Part shown: positions 18,444 to 27,290 of the stretch, in pieces | Layout of the letters: every line of letters begins with the position of its first letter | Position numbering within the stretch: position 1 is the first letter of the stretch | From: Afipia sp. | GTDB lineage: Bacteria > Pseudomonadota > Alphaproteobacteria > Rhizobiales > Xanthobacteraceae | Reading direction: 5' to 3' | Length of the DNA stretch: 64,000 nucleotides | Assembly (NCBI GenBank): GCA_016201045.1 | Contig: JACQDM010000007.1 | Location: 62,001-126,000, forward strand | Made by a program: the position numbers and the translations under genes | The notes under the pieces: model-generated | Told to the model about the DNA's origin: nothing | What the model saw: only the letters and a program-made list of their open reading frames with translations | The model's database searches: none

Positions 18444-18857
18444 TCACTTGTTACGCTTGGCGGGCGCTATCCAGTCGAGATGACCGCGCTCGTCGGTGAC
18501 GCAATACGGCACCTGTTCCTTCTTATCCCAATATGCACGGCAGCCAACATAGATAAACGCGCGGGCTGCCTGCCCGCCGTCGCCCGACAGCATCACATCT
18601 GTCTCGACGCGCTCATACATTCCGATCCCGACGCTTTCGAGTTCGTCGAGCGTAGCTAAAGTCCGGTCGTCGATATCGAACACTTCGCCGCTGACTTGCC
18701 GAAGGTCCGGCCCGCTGTCGCGCAGCACGGGGAAACGGCCGTCGAGCATGCGATACCGTGTCAGCGTGTACGCCTCGCCGACAAATAGCGAATTTTCGAG
18801 AAAGCGGAAATTCCGGAAGCCGCGCTTCAAAGTGCCGTAGACAAAGACGCGAGGCAT
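18444..18857 (-). CDS. Gamma-glutamylcyclotransferase-like (AIG2/GGCT fold) protein
   Basis: A 137-aa small protein with the hallmark [11 protein letters not shown] at the N-terminus and LDELESVG...YERVETDV, which holds the usual catalytic glutamate of the cyclotransferase fold. Proteins of this fold release 5-oxoproline from gamma-glutamyl amines or peptides. It ends 7 bp before the glsA start on the same strand, so the two are probably co-transcribed, and a gamma-glutamyl or glutamine-related role fits the setting. The substrate is not known. Confidence 0.85.
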   Translation of the reverse strand: MPRVFVYGTLKRGFRNFRFLENSLFVGEAYTLTRYRMLDGRFPVLRDSGPDLRQVSGEVFDIDDRTLATLDELESVGIGMYERVETDVMLSGDGGQAARAFIYVGCRAYWDKKEQVPYCVTDERGHLDWIAPAKRNK

Positions 18858-18882
18858 TCAGCAAGCATTTCCTTCGACAGCG

Positions 18883-20391
18883 CTAGCGGCGCGCCACGAA
18901 CAACATGGATTTCTGGTCCGACGCCGTATTGGCGGATTTTGGATCAGCCCCGTCAAGCCTCGTCAGGACGTCCTCGATCGGAAAATCAGCCCATGCGTGA
19001 GTGACGAAGTCGCGGTGGGAAATATCGCCAGCCGGCAGGAAGGTGACGCTGCCCGGCAGACGGTTCGGCTTCAATTCAGCACCGTAGGAAATCGACCTGT
19101 CGTCCAGTAATCGTTCAAGCTCGACGTTCCGCCCTCGGGTATGCGGGGTATAGGAGCTTACGAAAAATGCCGAGCGGTTGCTTGCGATCCAGTCCGCGAA
19201 TTTGTCCATGCCCGCATAGAGCGCATCGAGCAGGACGATACCCCTGATGCGCTGATTGAGGCCCCCGCGATCGAGCACAGACAGCGTCGGGCCGAATCCG
19301 CCGCTATAAGCGACGATTACGATCGGCATTTTTGCGAATGCCTTGGCTGCACGCGCGTCGCCATTCAGCTTGGCGAATTTCACGGCGGCCTCGTCCATGA
19401 ACCGTTTGAAGCCGTCCTTTTCCCAGAATTTGCCAGCGCTGGAGTCGGCGGCATTCACGGCGAACTGCGGTGCGACCATCACCGCATTCACGCCGGAGGC
19501 CGAAATCTGCGCGGGCACCTGCTGGCGATCGCGCACGTCGTCCGCAAGATTGGCCCCGTGACCGTGGAAAAACACGACGATGACGCCGGGCTTGTTCGCG
19601 TCGAATCCTTGCGGAATATGCAGCAGCGCGCGGCGGTCGTTGAAGACTTCGGATTCCTTCAGCACCCGCCCGCGGAAATTGGTATGGCCGCGATTGGCCC
19701 CCTCGCCGCGATCGAGAAAACGCCGCTCCGAATTCGGCATATTGCCGTTATAGGGGAAAGGCGCATTGTCGAAATCGACCAACACGGTTTTCGCTTCACG
19801 GCTCGCCGAATTGCGTGGCGGTGTAGCGGCTTGCGGCCGCGGTGTCGCCCTCGGGGCAATATCATCCTGCGGTGTAGCGCTGGCGATCCGATCTGCGCGC
19901 GGGGTGCTGGTCGCCTGCCGCGTTCTGGTCTCAAGCGCGCCGAAGCTGCGCGCAATAATTTCGGCGGGCGCGACGGTGTTACGCTGCACTTTGGAGTCGG
20001 GAATGCGCGGAGGTTCGGGATCGCCGTCCTTCGCGCGAACCGACATCGAAGAAAAATTGTTGCGCTCGATGTCGTCCGCCGGTGCAGTCGAGATCTGCTG
20101 GCTCAGGCGTGATCCCCCACCCAGCTTTCCGTAAAGGAACGCCGCGCTTCCGAACATCGTCGCGACAAAGAGGAAGGCGCAGGTATACAGCGCATAACGG
20201 GCGCGGCGAAGTTCGAGAACGGCTTCGTCGGTGGACGTATTCCCTCGCGTCTCGACCACGACATAGCGTTCGGGACGGCGGATCGATGCGGGATCTGGAT
20301 TGAAGCGGCGCGCACGCTGGACTGCGCCCTGCGGCAGCGAGGGTCGCTGGAAAGACTGCGGCGCTGGCGAATTGCGATGGCCAGTTTGCAC
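18883..20391 (-). CDS. Membrane-anchored alpha/beta-hydrolase-like protein
   Basis: About 502 aa. A cytoplasmic N-terminal part is followed by one membrane helix (YALYTCAFLFVATMFGSAAFLYG), a long low-complexity linker rich in A, T, P and R, and a C-terminal domain resembling an alpha/beta hydrolase. Visible parts are VVFFHGHGANL (oxyanion region), a nucleophile elbow AYSGGFGP in place of the usual G-x-S-x-G, and a late histidine in DISHRDFVTH. I moved the start to a GTG at 20391, preceded by GGGGA; the track uses a TTG 12 codons earlier with no clear ribosome site. The substrate is unknown. Confidence 0.7.
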   Translation of the reverse strand: MQTGHRNSPAPQSFQRPSLPQGAVQRARRFNPDPASIRRPERYVVVETRGNTSTDEAVLELRRARYALYTCAFLFVATMFGSAAFLYGKLGGGSRLSQQISTAPADDIERNNFSSMSVRAKDGDPEPPRIPDSKVQRNTVAPAEIIARSFGALETRTRQATSTPRADRIASATPQDDIAPRATPRPQAATPPRNSASREAKTVLVDFDNAPFPYNGNMPNSERRFLDRGEGANRGHTNFRGRVLKESEVFNDRRALLHIPQGFDANKPGVIVVFFHGHGANLADDVRDRQQVPAQISASGVNAVMVAPQFAVNAADSSAGKFWEKDGFKRFMDEAAVKFAKLNGDARAAKAFAKMPIVIVAYSGGFGPTLSVLDRGGLNQRIRGIVLLDALYAGMDKFADWIASNRSAFFVSSYTPHTRGRNVELERLLDDRSISYGAELKPNRLPGSVTFLPAGDISHRDFVTHAWADFPIEDVLTRLDGADPKSANTASDQKSMLFVARR

Positions 20392-20601
20392 GTGGTCCCC
20401 ATCCAAATGGCCGCGAAATCTCACCAATCAGTGTGGTCGGAATTGGGAGACGTTACCGCCGACAGCCACCCGTCCATTGCCGAAATTCACGGCAAAGCGG
20501 CCAAAACACGCAAATAACCAGTCAATTTAGAAACCTTGCCGGTTAACAACGCATTAATTTCGCGTTGGTTCGCGCGTGAATTCGGTTTCTGCGTGCGGAG
20601 G

Positions 20602-21813
20602 CTAAAACGGCCAGAGCCTGCGCAGTTGCGGCCGGTCATCGACCGGCGGTCTGGCAGGCGGGCGTTGGACACGAGGCGGAGGTGCTTCGGATGGAGTAAC
20701 TTCAGGCGCTATGTTGGGCTCCAACGTTCGGGTCGCCAACAGCATGTTCGACTCGTTGTTCCGCCAGCGATACCCGATCCCAAAATCGAGAGGAACTGGC
20801 GTTACGGTGCGATAGAGATCGACCATCTGCGGCTGGAAGGTGCCGGGGAAAATTTCAATCGGACCAAGATAGCGGCCGAGCGGCTGGAATTGCCACGCCT
20901 TGCGGTTGAAGTAGCCCAACGGAATTCCAGAATCGTCCTGCAGGATCAAATCGCTCCTTGCGAGCAGAAAACTGCGGATGGTCCTGAAGTTTCCGCCATG
21001 CATCAGATACGACGCGCTCTTGACGAAGCTGTCGCCCCTGCCGAGTTTGTCGCAAAACGCCAGGAAGCCGCTCACCTTCAAACCGGAATCCGACAGATCG
21101 GTGCTGAAGTAGTAGAGCGTCTGCTTGCGGCCATCCTTGCCGTCCGAGAACACGACCTTCACCGCGGGCGCGTTCGACTTCACATTGGCTTCGGTCGCCG
21201 GATGTTCGACGCCGTCATTGTCGATCTTCACATAGCTGATGTCGTGGATCGTCTTGCCCGCGCGAACGAGAAACACCGCAATGATCGGAGTAGTCCCGAA
21301 CACCGGGCCGTTACGCAGCTGGCTCTTCATGTCTTTCGTTCTGAAGAACGACAAGGTCAAAAGCGTATTCATCGAATACGCGAGGTTCTGCAGCGAGCCG
21401 AACAGCGTTCCCGGCGAAAGCGTATTCAGCGGCGGAATGTTGCCGACCGGCTCGAGGCCGGCCATCACGTATGTCGTCGCGTTCGGGAAGAACGAGACCG
21501 CATGCAGGGAGTCGGGACCCGCGAACATGTAATACATCGTGTCGTGGGTTTTGGTCAGGTTCGCTTTCGCAAACGCGCGAATCTTGGAGAGATGGCGCTT
21601 CTCGGTCTGATCGAAGATGCCGTCCATGTAGCGGGCATGCCGCTGCCAGTTCGGATCCCTGGCGATTGCCGCCAGCGGCGAATCCGCGGACGGCTGCATG
21701 CCGGCTAGAAAACGCGCAGTGTCGTCCGGCGTCGCAACATCGGCGGCGCGTGCGGGCAAAGACGAAAACGCCAGCGCGCATGCAAAGGCGGCGGCGAGCT
21801 TAAATCTGAACAT
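20602..21813 (-). CDS. Exported protein of unknown function
   Basis: A 403-aa protein with a standard signal peptide (FKLAAAFACALAFSSLPARA). The mature part contains YYMFAGPDSLHAVSFFPNATTYVMAGLEPVG and a C-terminal proline/arginine-rich tail (EAPPPRVQRPPARPP). I cannot name the family. It sits 17 bp from the amino-acid permease stop on the same strand and so may share its transcript. Confidence 0.75.
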   Translation of the reverse strand: MFRFKLAAAFACALAFSSLPARAADVATPDDTARFLAGMQPSADSPLAAIARDPNWQRHARYMDGIFDQTEKRHLSKIRAFAKANLTKTHDTMYYMFAGPDSLHAVSFFPNATTYVMAGLEPVGNIPPLNTLSPGTLFGSLQNLAYSMNTLLTLSFFRTKDMKSQLRNGPVFGTTPIIAVFLVRAGKTIHDISYVKIDNDGVEHPATEANVKSNAPAVKVVFSDGKDGRKQTLYYFSTDLSDSGLKVSGFLAFCDKLGRGDSFVKSASYLMHGGNFRTIRSFLLARSDLILQDDSGIPLGYFNRKAWQFQPLGRYLGPIEIFPGTFQPQMVDLYRTVTPVPLDFGIGYRWRNNESNMLLATRTLEPNIAPEVTPSEAPPPRVQRPPARPPVDDRPQLRRLWPF

Positions 21814-21830
21814 TGCTGGTGATCGCTGTG

Positions 21831-23180
21831 TCAGGAAATGCGGGATGAATCAGTTGATGCAGCATTGGAAAACAGATGAGACATAGCATAGATCGCAAGG
21901 CCCGCGAGCATTATGCCAACGCCCGCGACCGATTGCAGCGGCCGGTTCGTGATCAGGTAATACATCATGAACAGCATCACGGTGAGGAAAATCAAAGGCG
22001 TCACCGGATAACCCCAAGCCCGGTATGGGCGCGGAATTCCGGGCTTTCGAATGCGCAGAACGATGACGCCGAGCACGGTCAGAAACGAAGACAGCGTCAG
22101 GCTGAACTGGATGAAATCCAGCACCGCCTCGAAGCTCTGGCTCAACAGAAGGACGGTCGCGACGGTCAGCTGAAGCAAAATGGCACGTGCCGGCACTTCG
22201 GTTTTCGATTTCTGCGCAAAGAAACGCAGCAGCGGGATGTCCTCACCCATCGTCATGGTGACCCGCGGCCCGATCCACACCATCGCGCTGATCGAGGAGA
22301 TCAGTCCAAGGCAGATCAATCCCGCAACAATGCGTCCGCCGAATTCCCCGAAGATCGACGTGCCTGCGACCATTGCAACATCGAGCTGGCCCGATAGCGC
22401 CGAGATCGGCGTCGTGAACAGGAACACCGCGTTGAGCAGAACGTAGAGCACGATCACGATCAACGTGCCGAAAAACAGCGCCCGCGGCAGCACATGGTCG
22501 GGATCGCGCAGTTCGCCGATAATGTACGTCGCGGCATTCCAGCCCGAGTAGGAATACATCACGAAGACGAGGCTGATGAAAAACGGCGCGCTGACGATAT
22601 GCGTGAAATCGACCGCGCTCGGTGCGAATGAAACCGGCTGAGACTTTCCAAGGACGAACCCTGCACCGATGAAGACGACAATCATCGCGAGCTTCAGCGC
22701 CGTCCACAGATTCTGGAACAGGCTGATATGGCGGAGTCCTTTCAAATGGATAAGTGACACGGCGCAGATGACGATCAGTCCCGACAGCAACGGTGGAATG
22801 CTCGGCACGATGGATTTGAAGTAGACGCCGAATGCCATCGCGGCCAACGCGATCGGAGCGGCAAAGCCAACGGTTCCCGACAACCACCCAGCGAGAAAGC
22901 CAAGTGCGGGATGATAGGCGCGGCGCAAAAAATTGTACTCGCCGCTCGATCGCGGAAACATCGATGCGAGTTCAGCATAGGAAATCGCGCCGCACATCGC
23001 GACAACGCCGCCGACCAGCCACAGAAGTAAAATCGAAAAGCCGGACGTGATGTCCTTGACCTGAAAACCAAGACTGGTGAAAACGCCGACACCCACCATA
23101 TCCGCAACGACGATTGCAGTGGCCGTCACGAGCGAGACTTTCGCGGCAGACGCTCCGCCGGAAGCAGCGTTAGACATCAA
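21831..23180 (-). CDS. APC-family amino acid permease
   Basis: A 449-aa transporter with about 12 membrane segments. The opening VTATAIVVADMVGVGVFTSLG is the unwound TM1 signature of the amino acid/polyamine/organocation superfamily, followed by GAISYAELASMFPRSSGEYNFL. It probably carries an amino acid by proton symport or exchange across the inner membrane; the substrate cannot be told from sequence. A 190-bp spacer with no clear operator separates it from the divergent DUF6481 gene. Confidence 0.88.
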   Translation of the reverse strand: MMSNAASGGASAAKVSLVTATAIVVADMVGVGVFTSLGFQVKDITSGFSILLLWLVGGVVAMCGAISYAELASMFPRSSGEYNFLRRAYHPALGFLAGWLSGTVGFAAPIALAAMAFGVYFKSIVPSIPPLLSGLIVICAVSLIHLKGLRHISLFQNLWTALKLAMIVVFIGAGFVLGKSQPVSFAPSAVDFTHIVSAPFFISLVFVMYSYSGWNAATYIIGELRDPDHVLPRALFFGTLIVIVLYVLLNAVFLFTTPISALSGQLDVAMVAGTSIFGEFGGRIVAGLICLGLISSISAMVWIGPRVTMTMGEDIPLLRFFAQKSKTEVPARAILLQLTVATVLLLSQSFEAVLDFIQFSLTLSSFLTVLGVIVLRIRKPGIPRPYRAWGYPVTPLIFLTVMLFMMYYLITNRPLQSVAGVGIMLAGLAIYAMSHLFSNAASTDSSRIS

Positions 23181-23369
23181 AGTAATTTCCCGCCCGGGAC
23201 AGGCATTATGAAGGCAACCATCTTGGAAATTGGCCGGATTCGCAGAACTTTCAACGGATAATCGCCCGATATGCGCAAATTTGTGGCGATGTCATTCGTA
23301 GCGTGGAAAATCTGCTAAAAGCCTGCCCGTCCTAGACCGATATCCGACCATTAGAGAGATCATAGGCCC

Positions 23370-23714
23370 ATGGGGTTCAAAGAACCGAGCTTTCTCGACC
23401 GGCAATCTGCCGCTCAGAATTCACGAAAAAGCATTCTGGAGAAGTTCAAGACAAAGCCCGCAGCCGACGATCCGGCGGTACGAAAACGTGCGGCGGAACG
23501 TCAGGCGCAACAAGAGGCTCAAGCCAAAGCGCAGAAGCTGAAAGACGCGGAAAGAACGGCAAAGAAGGCGCGCGAGGTCGAACTCGCGGCTCAGGCCGCC
23601 GCCGAAGCGTTGCGCCTCGAGAAGGAAAAGCAGGCTGCTGCCGCCGCACTGAAGGCGGAGCAGAAGGCCGCGCGCGATGCCCGTTACGCGGCACGGAAAG
23701 CAAAAAAGAAGTAG
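23370..23714 (+). CDS. DUF6481 family small charged protein
   Basis: A 114-aa protein, almost entirely helical and highly charged: MGFKEPSFLDRQSAAQNSRK, then a lysine/alanine/glutamate-rich coiled coil ending in KAKKK. This matches the alphaproteobacterial DUF6481 family, whose function is unknown. The strongly basic C-terminus could bind nucleic acid, but that is only a guess. The gene ends before a GC-rich hairpin. Confidence 0.8.
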   Translation: MGFKEPSFLDRQSAAQNSRKSILEKFKTKPAADDPAVRKRAAERQAQQEAQAKAQKLKDAERTAKKAREVELAAQAAAEALRLEKEKQAAAAALKAEQKAARDARYAARKAKKK

Positions 23715-23727
23715 CAAACCCGACGCC

Positions 23728-23749
23728 GCCTGCGCCCGAAGGCGCAGGC
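23728..23749. terminator. Weak stem-loop terminator between convergent genes
   Basis: GCCTGCGCC and GGCGCAGGC form a 9-bp stem with a CGAA tetraloop. No proper T-run follows on either strand, so termination would be weak or Rho-assisted. Confidence 0.5.
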
Positions 23750-23765
23750 CTGTTCGCCGACGGAT

Positions 23766-24008
23766 TTACTTCTTCATCTCGTCCTTTTTCATCGAGTCCT
23801 TCGACATGGAGTCCTTGGACATAGAGTCCTTGGACATCGAATCCTTGGTCATCGCATCCTTCTTCATGCCGTCCTTCTTCATGCCGTCGTCTTTCGACAT
23901 CGTATCCTTCGTCATCTTGTCCTGAGCGAAAGCCACCGGCGCGAAGGCGAGGCCCATGGAAACGATTGCTGCCGAAACGGCGATTGCGATGCGGTTGGTG
24001 CGTGTCAT
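23766..24008 (-). CDS. Pentapeptide MXKDX repeat protein
   Basis: An 80-aa exported protein. A signal peptide (IAIAVSAAIVSMGLAFAPVAFA) is followed by about nine tandem M-x-K-D-x units (MTKDT MSKDD GMKKD GMKKD AMTKD SMSKD...), the family known by that repeat. The mature peptide is methionine- and lysine-aspartate-rich and unstructured-looking. Methionine clusters could bind copper, but the function is unproven. The DNA repeat itself makes this locus prone to copy-number change between strains. Confidence 0.88.
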   Translation of the reverse strand: MTRTNRIAIAVSAAIVSMGLAFAPVAFAQDKMTKDTMSKDDGMKKDGMKKDAMTKDSMSKDSMSKDSMSKDSMKKDEMKK

Positions 24009-24056
24009 CTGTAAATTCCTCTGGAAAGCGTTTAGACGAATAGCCGTCTTCGAGGT

Positions 24057-24170
24057 CTACGGACGCACGCCGCCGTTGTTACCAGCCGCCTGAAAGACTT
24101 TTTCGTGATTGCCCGTCGGCGCTGGAATTTCGGCGCTGCCTTCGGGTTCTGGTTCAGGATGATCGAACAT
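24057..24170 (-). CDS. Possible 37-aa small ORF
   Basis: An open frame too short for the track, starting MFDHPEPEPEGSAEIPAP and ending NNGGVRP, with GGAACGGTG directly before the ATG. It lies in the 360-bp gap between the MXKDX gene and the TRAP operon. The codon pattern is plausible but there is no family I recognise. The rest of this gap (24171-24370) shows no other gene or clear promoter. Confidence 0.3.
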   Translation of the reverse strand: MFDHPEPEPEGSAEIPAPTGNHEKVFQAAGNNGGVRP

Positions 24171-24370
24171 CACCGTTCCGCGCCATTCCGCCACGCTATG
24201 TGCGATGCAGCAAAGATGGCACTCTGCATTCGGTTAGGGCACAATCGGGGAAGATAGGGCTTCATACCAAAGGGTTACATCGCAGCTTATGCATGCTCGG
24301 CCGCAGACTGCTAAAAAGTCCGGCGGAATCAACGCAAATCAAAAACAGAAACTTTCAAGGGAGAACCAAC

Positions 24371-25384
24371 ATGATTACCCGACGACACGTCCTCGCATCC
24401 GCGATTGCCGCGCCGGCCATCCTGCGTTTCAGCGATGTGCATGCCGCGACCACGTTGAAAATCTCGCACCAGTTTCCAGGTGGCACCATTGACAAAGGCG
24501 ATTTCCGCGACCGCCTGTCGCGCATGTTTGCGCAGGAAGTGAACAAGCGCAGCAAGGGTGACATCGTCGCCGAAGTGTATCCGGGTTCTTCGTTGATGAA
24601 GACGAACGCGCAGTTCGCAGCGATGCGCAAAGGCGCACTCGACATCAGCCTCTACCCGCTGCCCTACGCCGGTGGCGAATTGCCGGAAACCAATATCGGC
24701 CTGATGCCGGGTCTCGTGTCGAGCTACGATCAGGGTCTTGCCTGGAAGAACAAGCCGATCGGCAAGGCGCTGACGGACTTCCTTGCCGACAAGGGCATCA
24801 TTGTCCTGACCTGGGTCTGGCAGGCCGGCGGCGTCGCCAGCCGCGCACGGCCGCTTGTGACGCCTGACGATGCCAAGGGCATGAAGGTGCGCGGTGGTTC
24901 GCGCGAGATGGACATGGTGCTTCAGACCGCCGGCGCAGCCGTGCTTTCCGTGCCGTCGAACGAAATCTACGCGGCGATGCAGACCGGCGCGTGCGACGCC
25001 GGCATTACATCCTCGACCAGCCTGATCTCGTTCCGCCTTGAAGAAGTTTCCAAGCATCTGACGTCGGGCGCGGGCCAGTCCTATTGGTTCATGCTCGAGC
25101 CGCTTTTGATGTCGAAGTCGATTTTCGATGCTCTGCCGAAGAACCATCAGGACATTCTCCTGTCCGTCGGCACCGAACTCGAAGCCTTCGGCCGCAAGGG
25201 TGCGCAGGACGACGATGTCGAGGTCGTCAAAGTGTACGAGAAGGCCGGCGCGAAGGTCAGCGCGCTCGACGCCGCAACCGTCGGCAAGTGGCGTGACATC
25301 GCGCGCGACACCGCGTGGAAGGACTACACCGCGAAGACCGCAACGTCTGCGCAGCTGATGAAGCTGGCTGCCGACGCCGCATGA
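24371..25384 (+). CDS. TRAP transporter solute-binding protein (DctP family)
   Basis: A 337-aa periplasmic binding protein for a TRAP uptake system. I chose the ATG at 24371, preceded by AAGGGAG; it gives a short twin-arginine-like leader (MITRRHVLASAIAAPAIL) and removes 57 unlikely residues. Family blocks are LKISHQFPGGTIDK, AEVYPGSSLMK and VRGGSREMDMVLQTAGA. The stop overlaps the DctQ start as ATGA. The ligand is probably an organic acid; sequence alone does not tell which. Confidence 0.9.
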   Translation: MITRRHVLASAIAAPAILRFSDVHAATTLKISHQFPGGTIDKGDFRDRLSRMFAQEVNKRSKGDIVAEVYPGSSLMKTNAQFAAMRKGALDISLYPLPYAGGELPETNIGLMPGLVSSYDQGLAWKNKPIGKALTDFLADKGIIVLTWVWQAGGVASRARPLVTPDDAKGMKVRGGSREMDMVLQTAGAAVLSVPSNEIYAAMQTGACDAGITSSTSLISFRLEEVSKHLTSGAGQSYWFMLEPLLMSKSIFDALPKNHQDILLSVGTELEAFGRKGAQDDDVEVVKVYEKAGAKVSALDAATVGKWRDIARDTAWKDYTAKTATSAQLMKLAADAA

Positions 25385-25935
25385 CGCACGGGCTGGTCGA
25401 AGATCGGCCCCAGGCAACGGCTGCCGTCCCGAGCAATGCGCTCGTGGCGGCAGTCGGTCGTGCATTGGCCGCCCTCAATTACGTGATCGTTATCCTTGCG
25501 GCGGCCGCCCTGATTTTGGCTTGCGTGATCCTGACTTACAGCGTCTTGACGCGGAGCATCTTTCATTCGGCCACCTATTGGCAGGACGAAGCAGCCGTCT
25601 TCTTGATCGTCGGCGCGACGTTCTTGACGGCGGCGGCGGTGCAGAGCACGCGCGGCCATATCGGCATCGAGGCCTTCGTCGGAATCCTCTCGCCACTGGC
25701 CAATCGCATTCGACAGATTCTCGTCGATGTCGCCAGCTTTGCGTTTTGCACTTTCTTCTCATGGAAGTCCTGGACTCTTGCACATGAAGCGTGGGTTGAC
25801 GGCACAGTCTCGAATTCGACATGGGGTCCGCCGCTCGTTATCCCCTACGTGTTGATGTCGCTCGGAATGACGCTTCTCTGCATACAGATCCTGCTGCAGA
25901 TCGTCGCAACGCTGGGCAGGACGAAAAATTCATGA
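25381..25935 (+). CDS. TRAP transporter small permease (DctQ family)
   Basis: A 184-aa inner-membrane protein with four hydrophobic helices, including YVIVILAAAALILACVILTYSVLTRSIF and the DctQ-typical WQDEAAVFLIVGATFLTAAAVQ. The start at 25381 overlaps the DctP stop (ATGA), and the end overlaps the DctM start the same way, so the three subunits are translationally coupled. The track start lies 22 codons upstream within dctP and is unlikely. Confidence 0.9.
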   Translation: MTHGLVEDRPQATAAVPSNALVAAVGRALAALNYVIVILAAAALILACVILTYSVLTRSIFHSATYWQDEAAVFLIVGATFLTAAAVQSTRGHIGIEAFVGILSPLANRIRQILVDVASFAFCTFFSWKSWTLAHEAWVDGTVSNSTWGPPLVIPYVLMSLGMTLLCIQILLQIVATLGRTKNS

Positions 25936-27287
25936 CGGTTCTCGGGATCGGAATCAGCTACGGCATCGCAACGCTGGTGGCGATGTTTTCAGGCATGCCG
26001 ATTGCGTTCGCACTCGGCGCGGTCGCTGTTGTCTTCATGGCGATCTACATGCCGTCGGCGTCGCTCGATACGGTCACGCAGAACGTCTACGAGGAAATGG
26101 CCTCGATCACGCTTCTGTCGATTCCGCTTTTCATCCTGAAGGGCGCGGCAATCGGCAAATCGAAAGCCGGACAAGATCTCTACACGGCTCTGCACGCGTG
26201 GCTGCACAAAATCCCCGGCGGGCTCGGAATAGCCAACGTCTTCGCCTGCGCACTGTTCGCGGCGATGGCGGGTTCTTCTCCCGCAACCTGCTCCGCAATC
26301 GGCTCTGCGGGTATTCCGGAAATGCGCAAGCGCGGCTATTCCGGCGGGTTCGCAGCCGGAATTATCGCAGCCGGCGGAACGCTCGGAATTCTGCTGCCGC
26401 CATCGATCACGATGATCCTGTTCGCCGTCGCCGCCGAGCAATCGCTGGGGCGGCTGTTCCTCGCAGGCATAGGGCCCGGATTGCTGCTGGTCGCATTGTT
26501 CGCGATCTATGCAGTAATGAAATATCGCCAGGAATACGCAACCGCCAAAGCCGCATACGAGGCGACAGGCCGCAATTCGGAGATTCTACGCCACGACGAA
26601 TACACGATGGCCGAGCGCTTCAACGTGCTGCCGCGTGTGCTGCCGTTCGTCACGCTGCTGACCGGCGTGATGATCGCGCTCTACGGCGGTTATGCGACGC
26701 CTTCGGAAACGGCAGGCCTCGGCGGTCTTCTTGCGCTGCTGCTGATCGCGATGATCTACGGCGTGTGGCGGCCGACGGATCTCGCGCCGATTCTGACGTC
26801 GACCATCCGCGAATCCACCATGCTGATGCTGATCATCGGCATGTCGCTGCTCTATTCTTACGTGATGAGCTATCTCACGATCTCGCAATCGGCGGCGAAT
26901 GCCATCGTCGCGATGCAGTTGCCGAAATGGGAATTGCTTGCGGCCATCCTTTTGATGACGGTGGTGCTCGGCTTCTTCCTTCCGCCGGTATCCATCATCC
27001 TGATGACCGCGCCGATCATTCTGCCGCCGCTGCGCGCAGCGGGTTTCGACATCATCTGGTTCGGCGTCGTCATGACCATCGTGATGGAAATGGGTCTGAT
27101 CCATCCGCCGGTTGGATTGAACATCTTTGTTATTCGCAATGTCGCGCCGGACATTCCGCTGTCAGAGGTGATCTGGGGCACGCTGCCGTTCGTGCTGCTG
27201 ATGATGCTGGCGGTGCTGCTGCTTTGCTTCTTCCCCAGCATCTCAACATATCTGCCGGACCTCGTGATGGGACCGGCGGTGCGCTGA
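25932..27287 (+). CDS. TRAP transporter large permease (DctM family)
   Basis: A 451-aa multi-spanning permease. Visible blocks are ALFAAMAGSSPATCSAIGSAGIPEM, GGTLGILLPPSITMILF and GLIHPPVGLNIFVI, all typical of DctM, which carries the sodium-coupled transport path. The start at 25932 overlaps the dctQ stop. It ends three bases before the convergent HMG-CoA lyase gene, so the transporter may feed the leucine/organic-acid pathway next door (inference). Confidence 0.92.
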   Translation: MTVLGIGISYGIATLVAMFSGMPIAFALGAVAVVFMAIYMPSASLDTVTQNVYEEMASITLLSIPLFILKGAAIGKSKAGQDLYTALHAWLHKIPGGLGIANVFACALFAAMAGSSPATCSAIGSAGIPEMRKRGYSGGFAAGIIAAGGTLGILLPPSITMILFAVAAEQSLGRLFLAGIGPGLLLVALFAIYAVMKYRQEYATAKAAYEATGRNSEILRHDEYTMAERFNVLPRVLPFVTLLTGVMIALYGGYATPSETAGLGGLLALLLIAMIYGVWRPTDLAPILTSTIRESTMLMLIIGMSLLYSYVMSYLTISQSAANAIVAMQLPKWELLAAILLMTVVLGFFLPPVSIILMTAPIILPPLRAAGFDIIWFGVVMTIVMEMGLIHPPVGLNIFVIRNVAPDIPLSEVIWGTLPFVLLMMLAVLLLCFFPSISTYLPDLVMGPAVR

Positions 27288-27290
27288 CCG

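Noticed and set aside
24218-24240. TGGCACTCTGCATTC as a sigma-54 promoter for the TRAP operon
   Set aside because: The -12 GC is absent at the required spacing.
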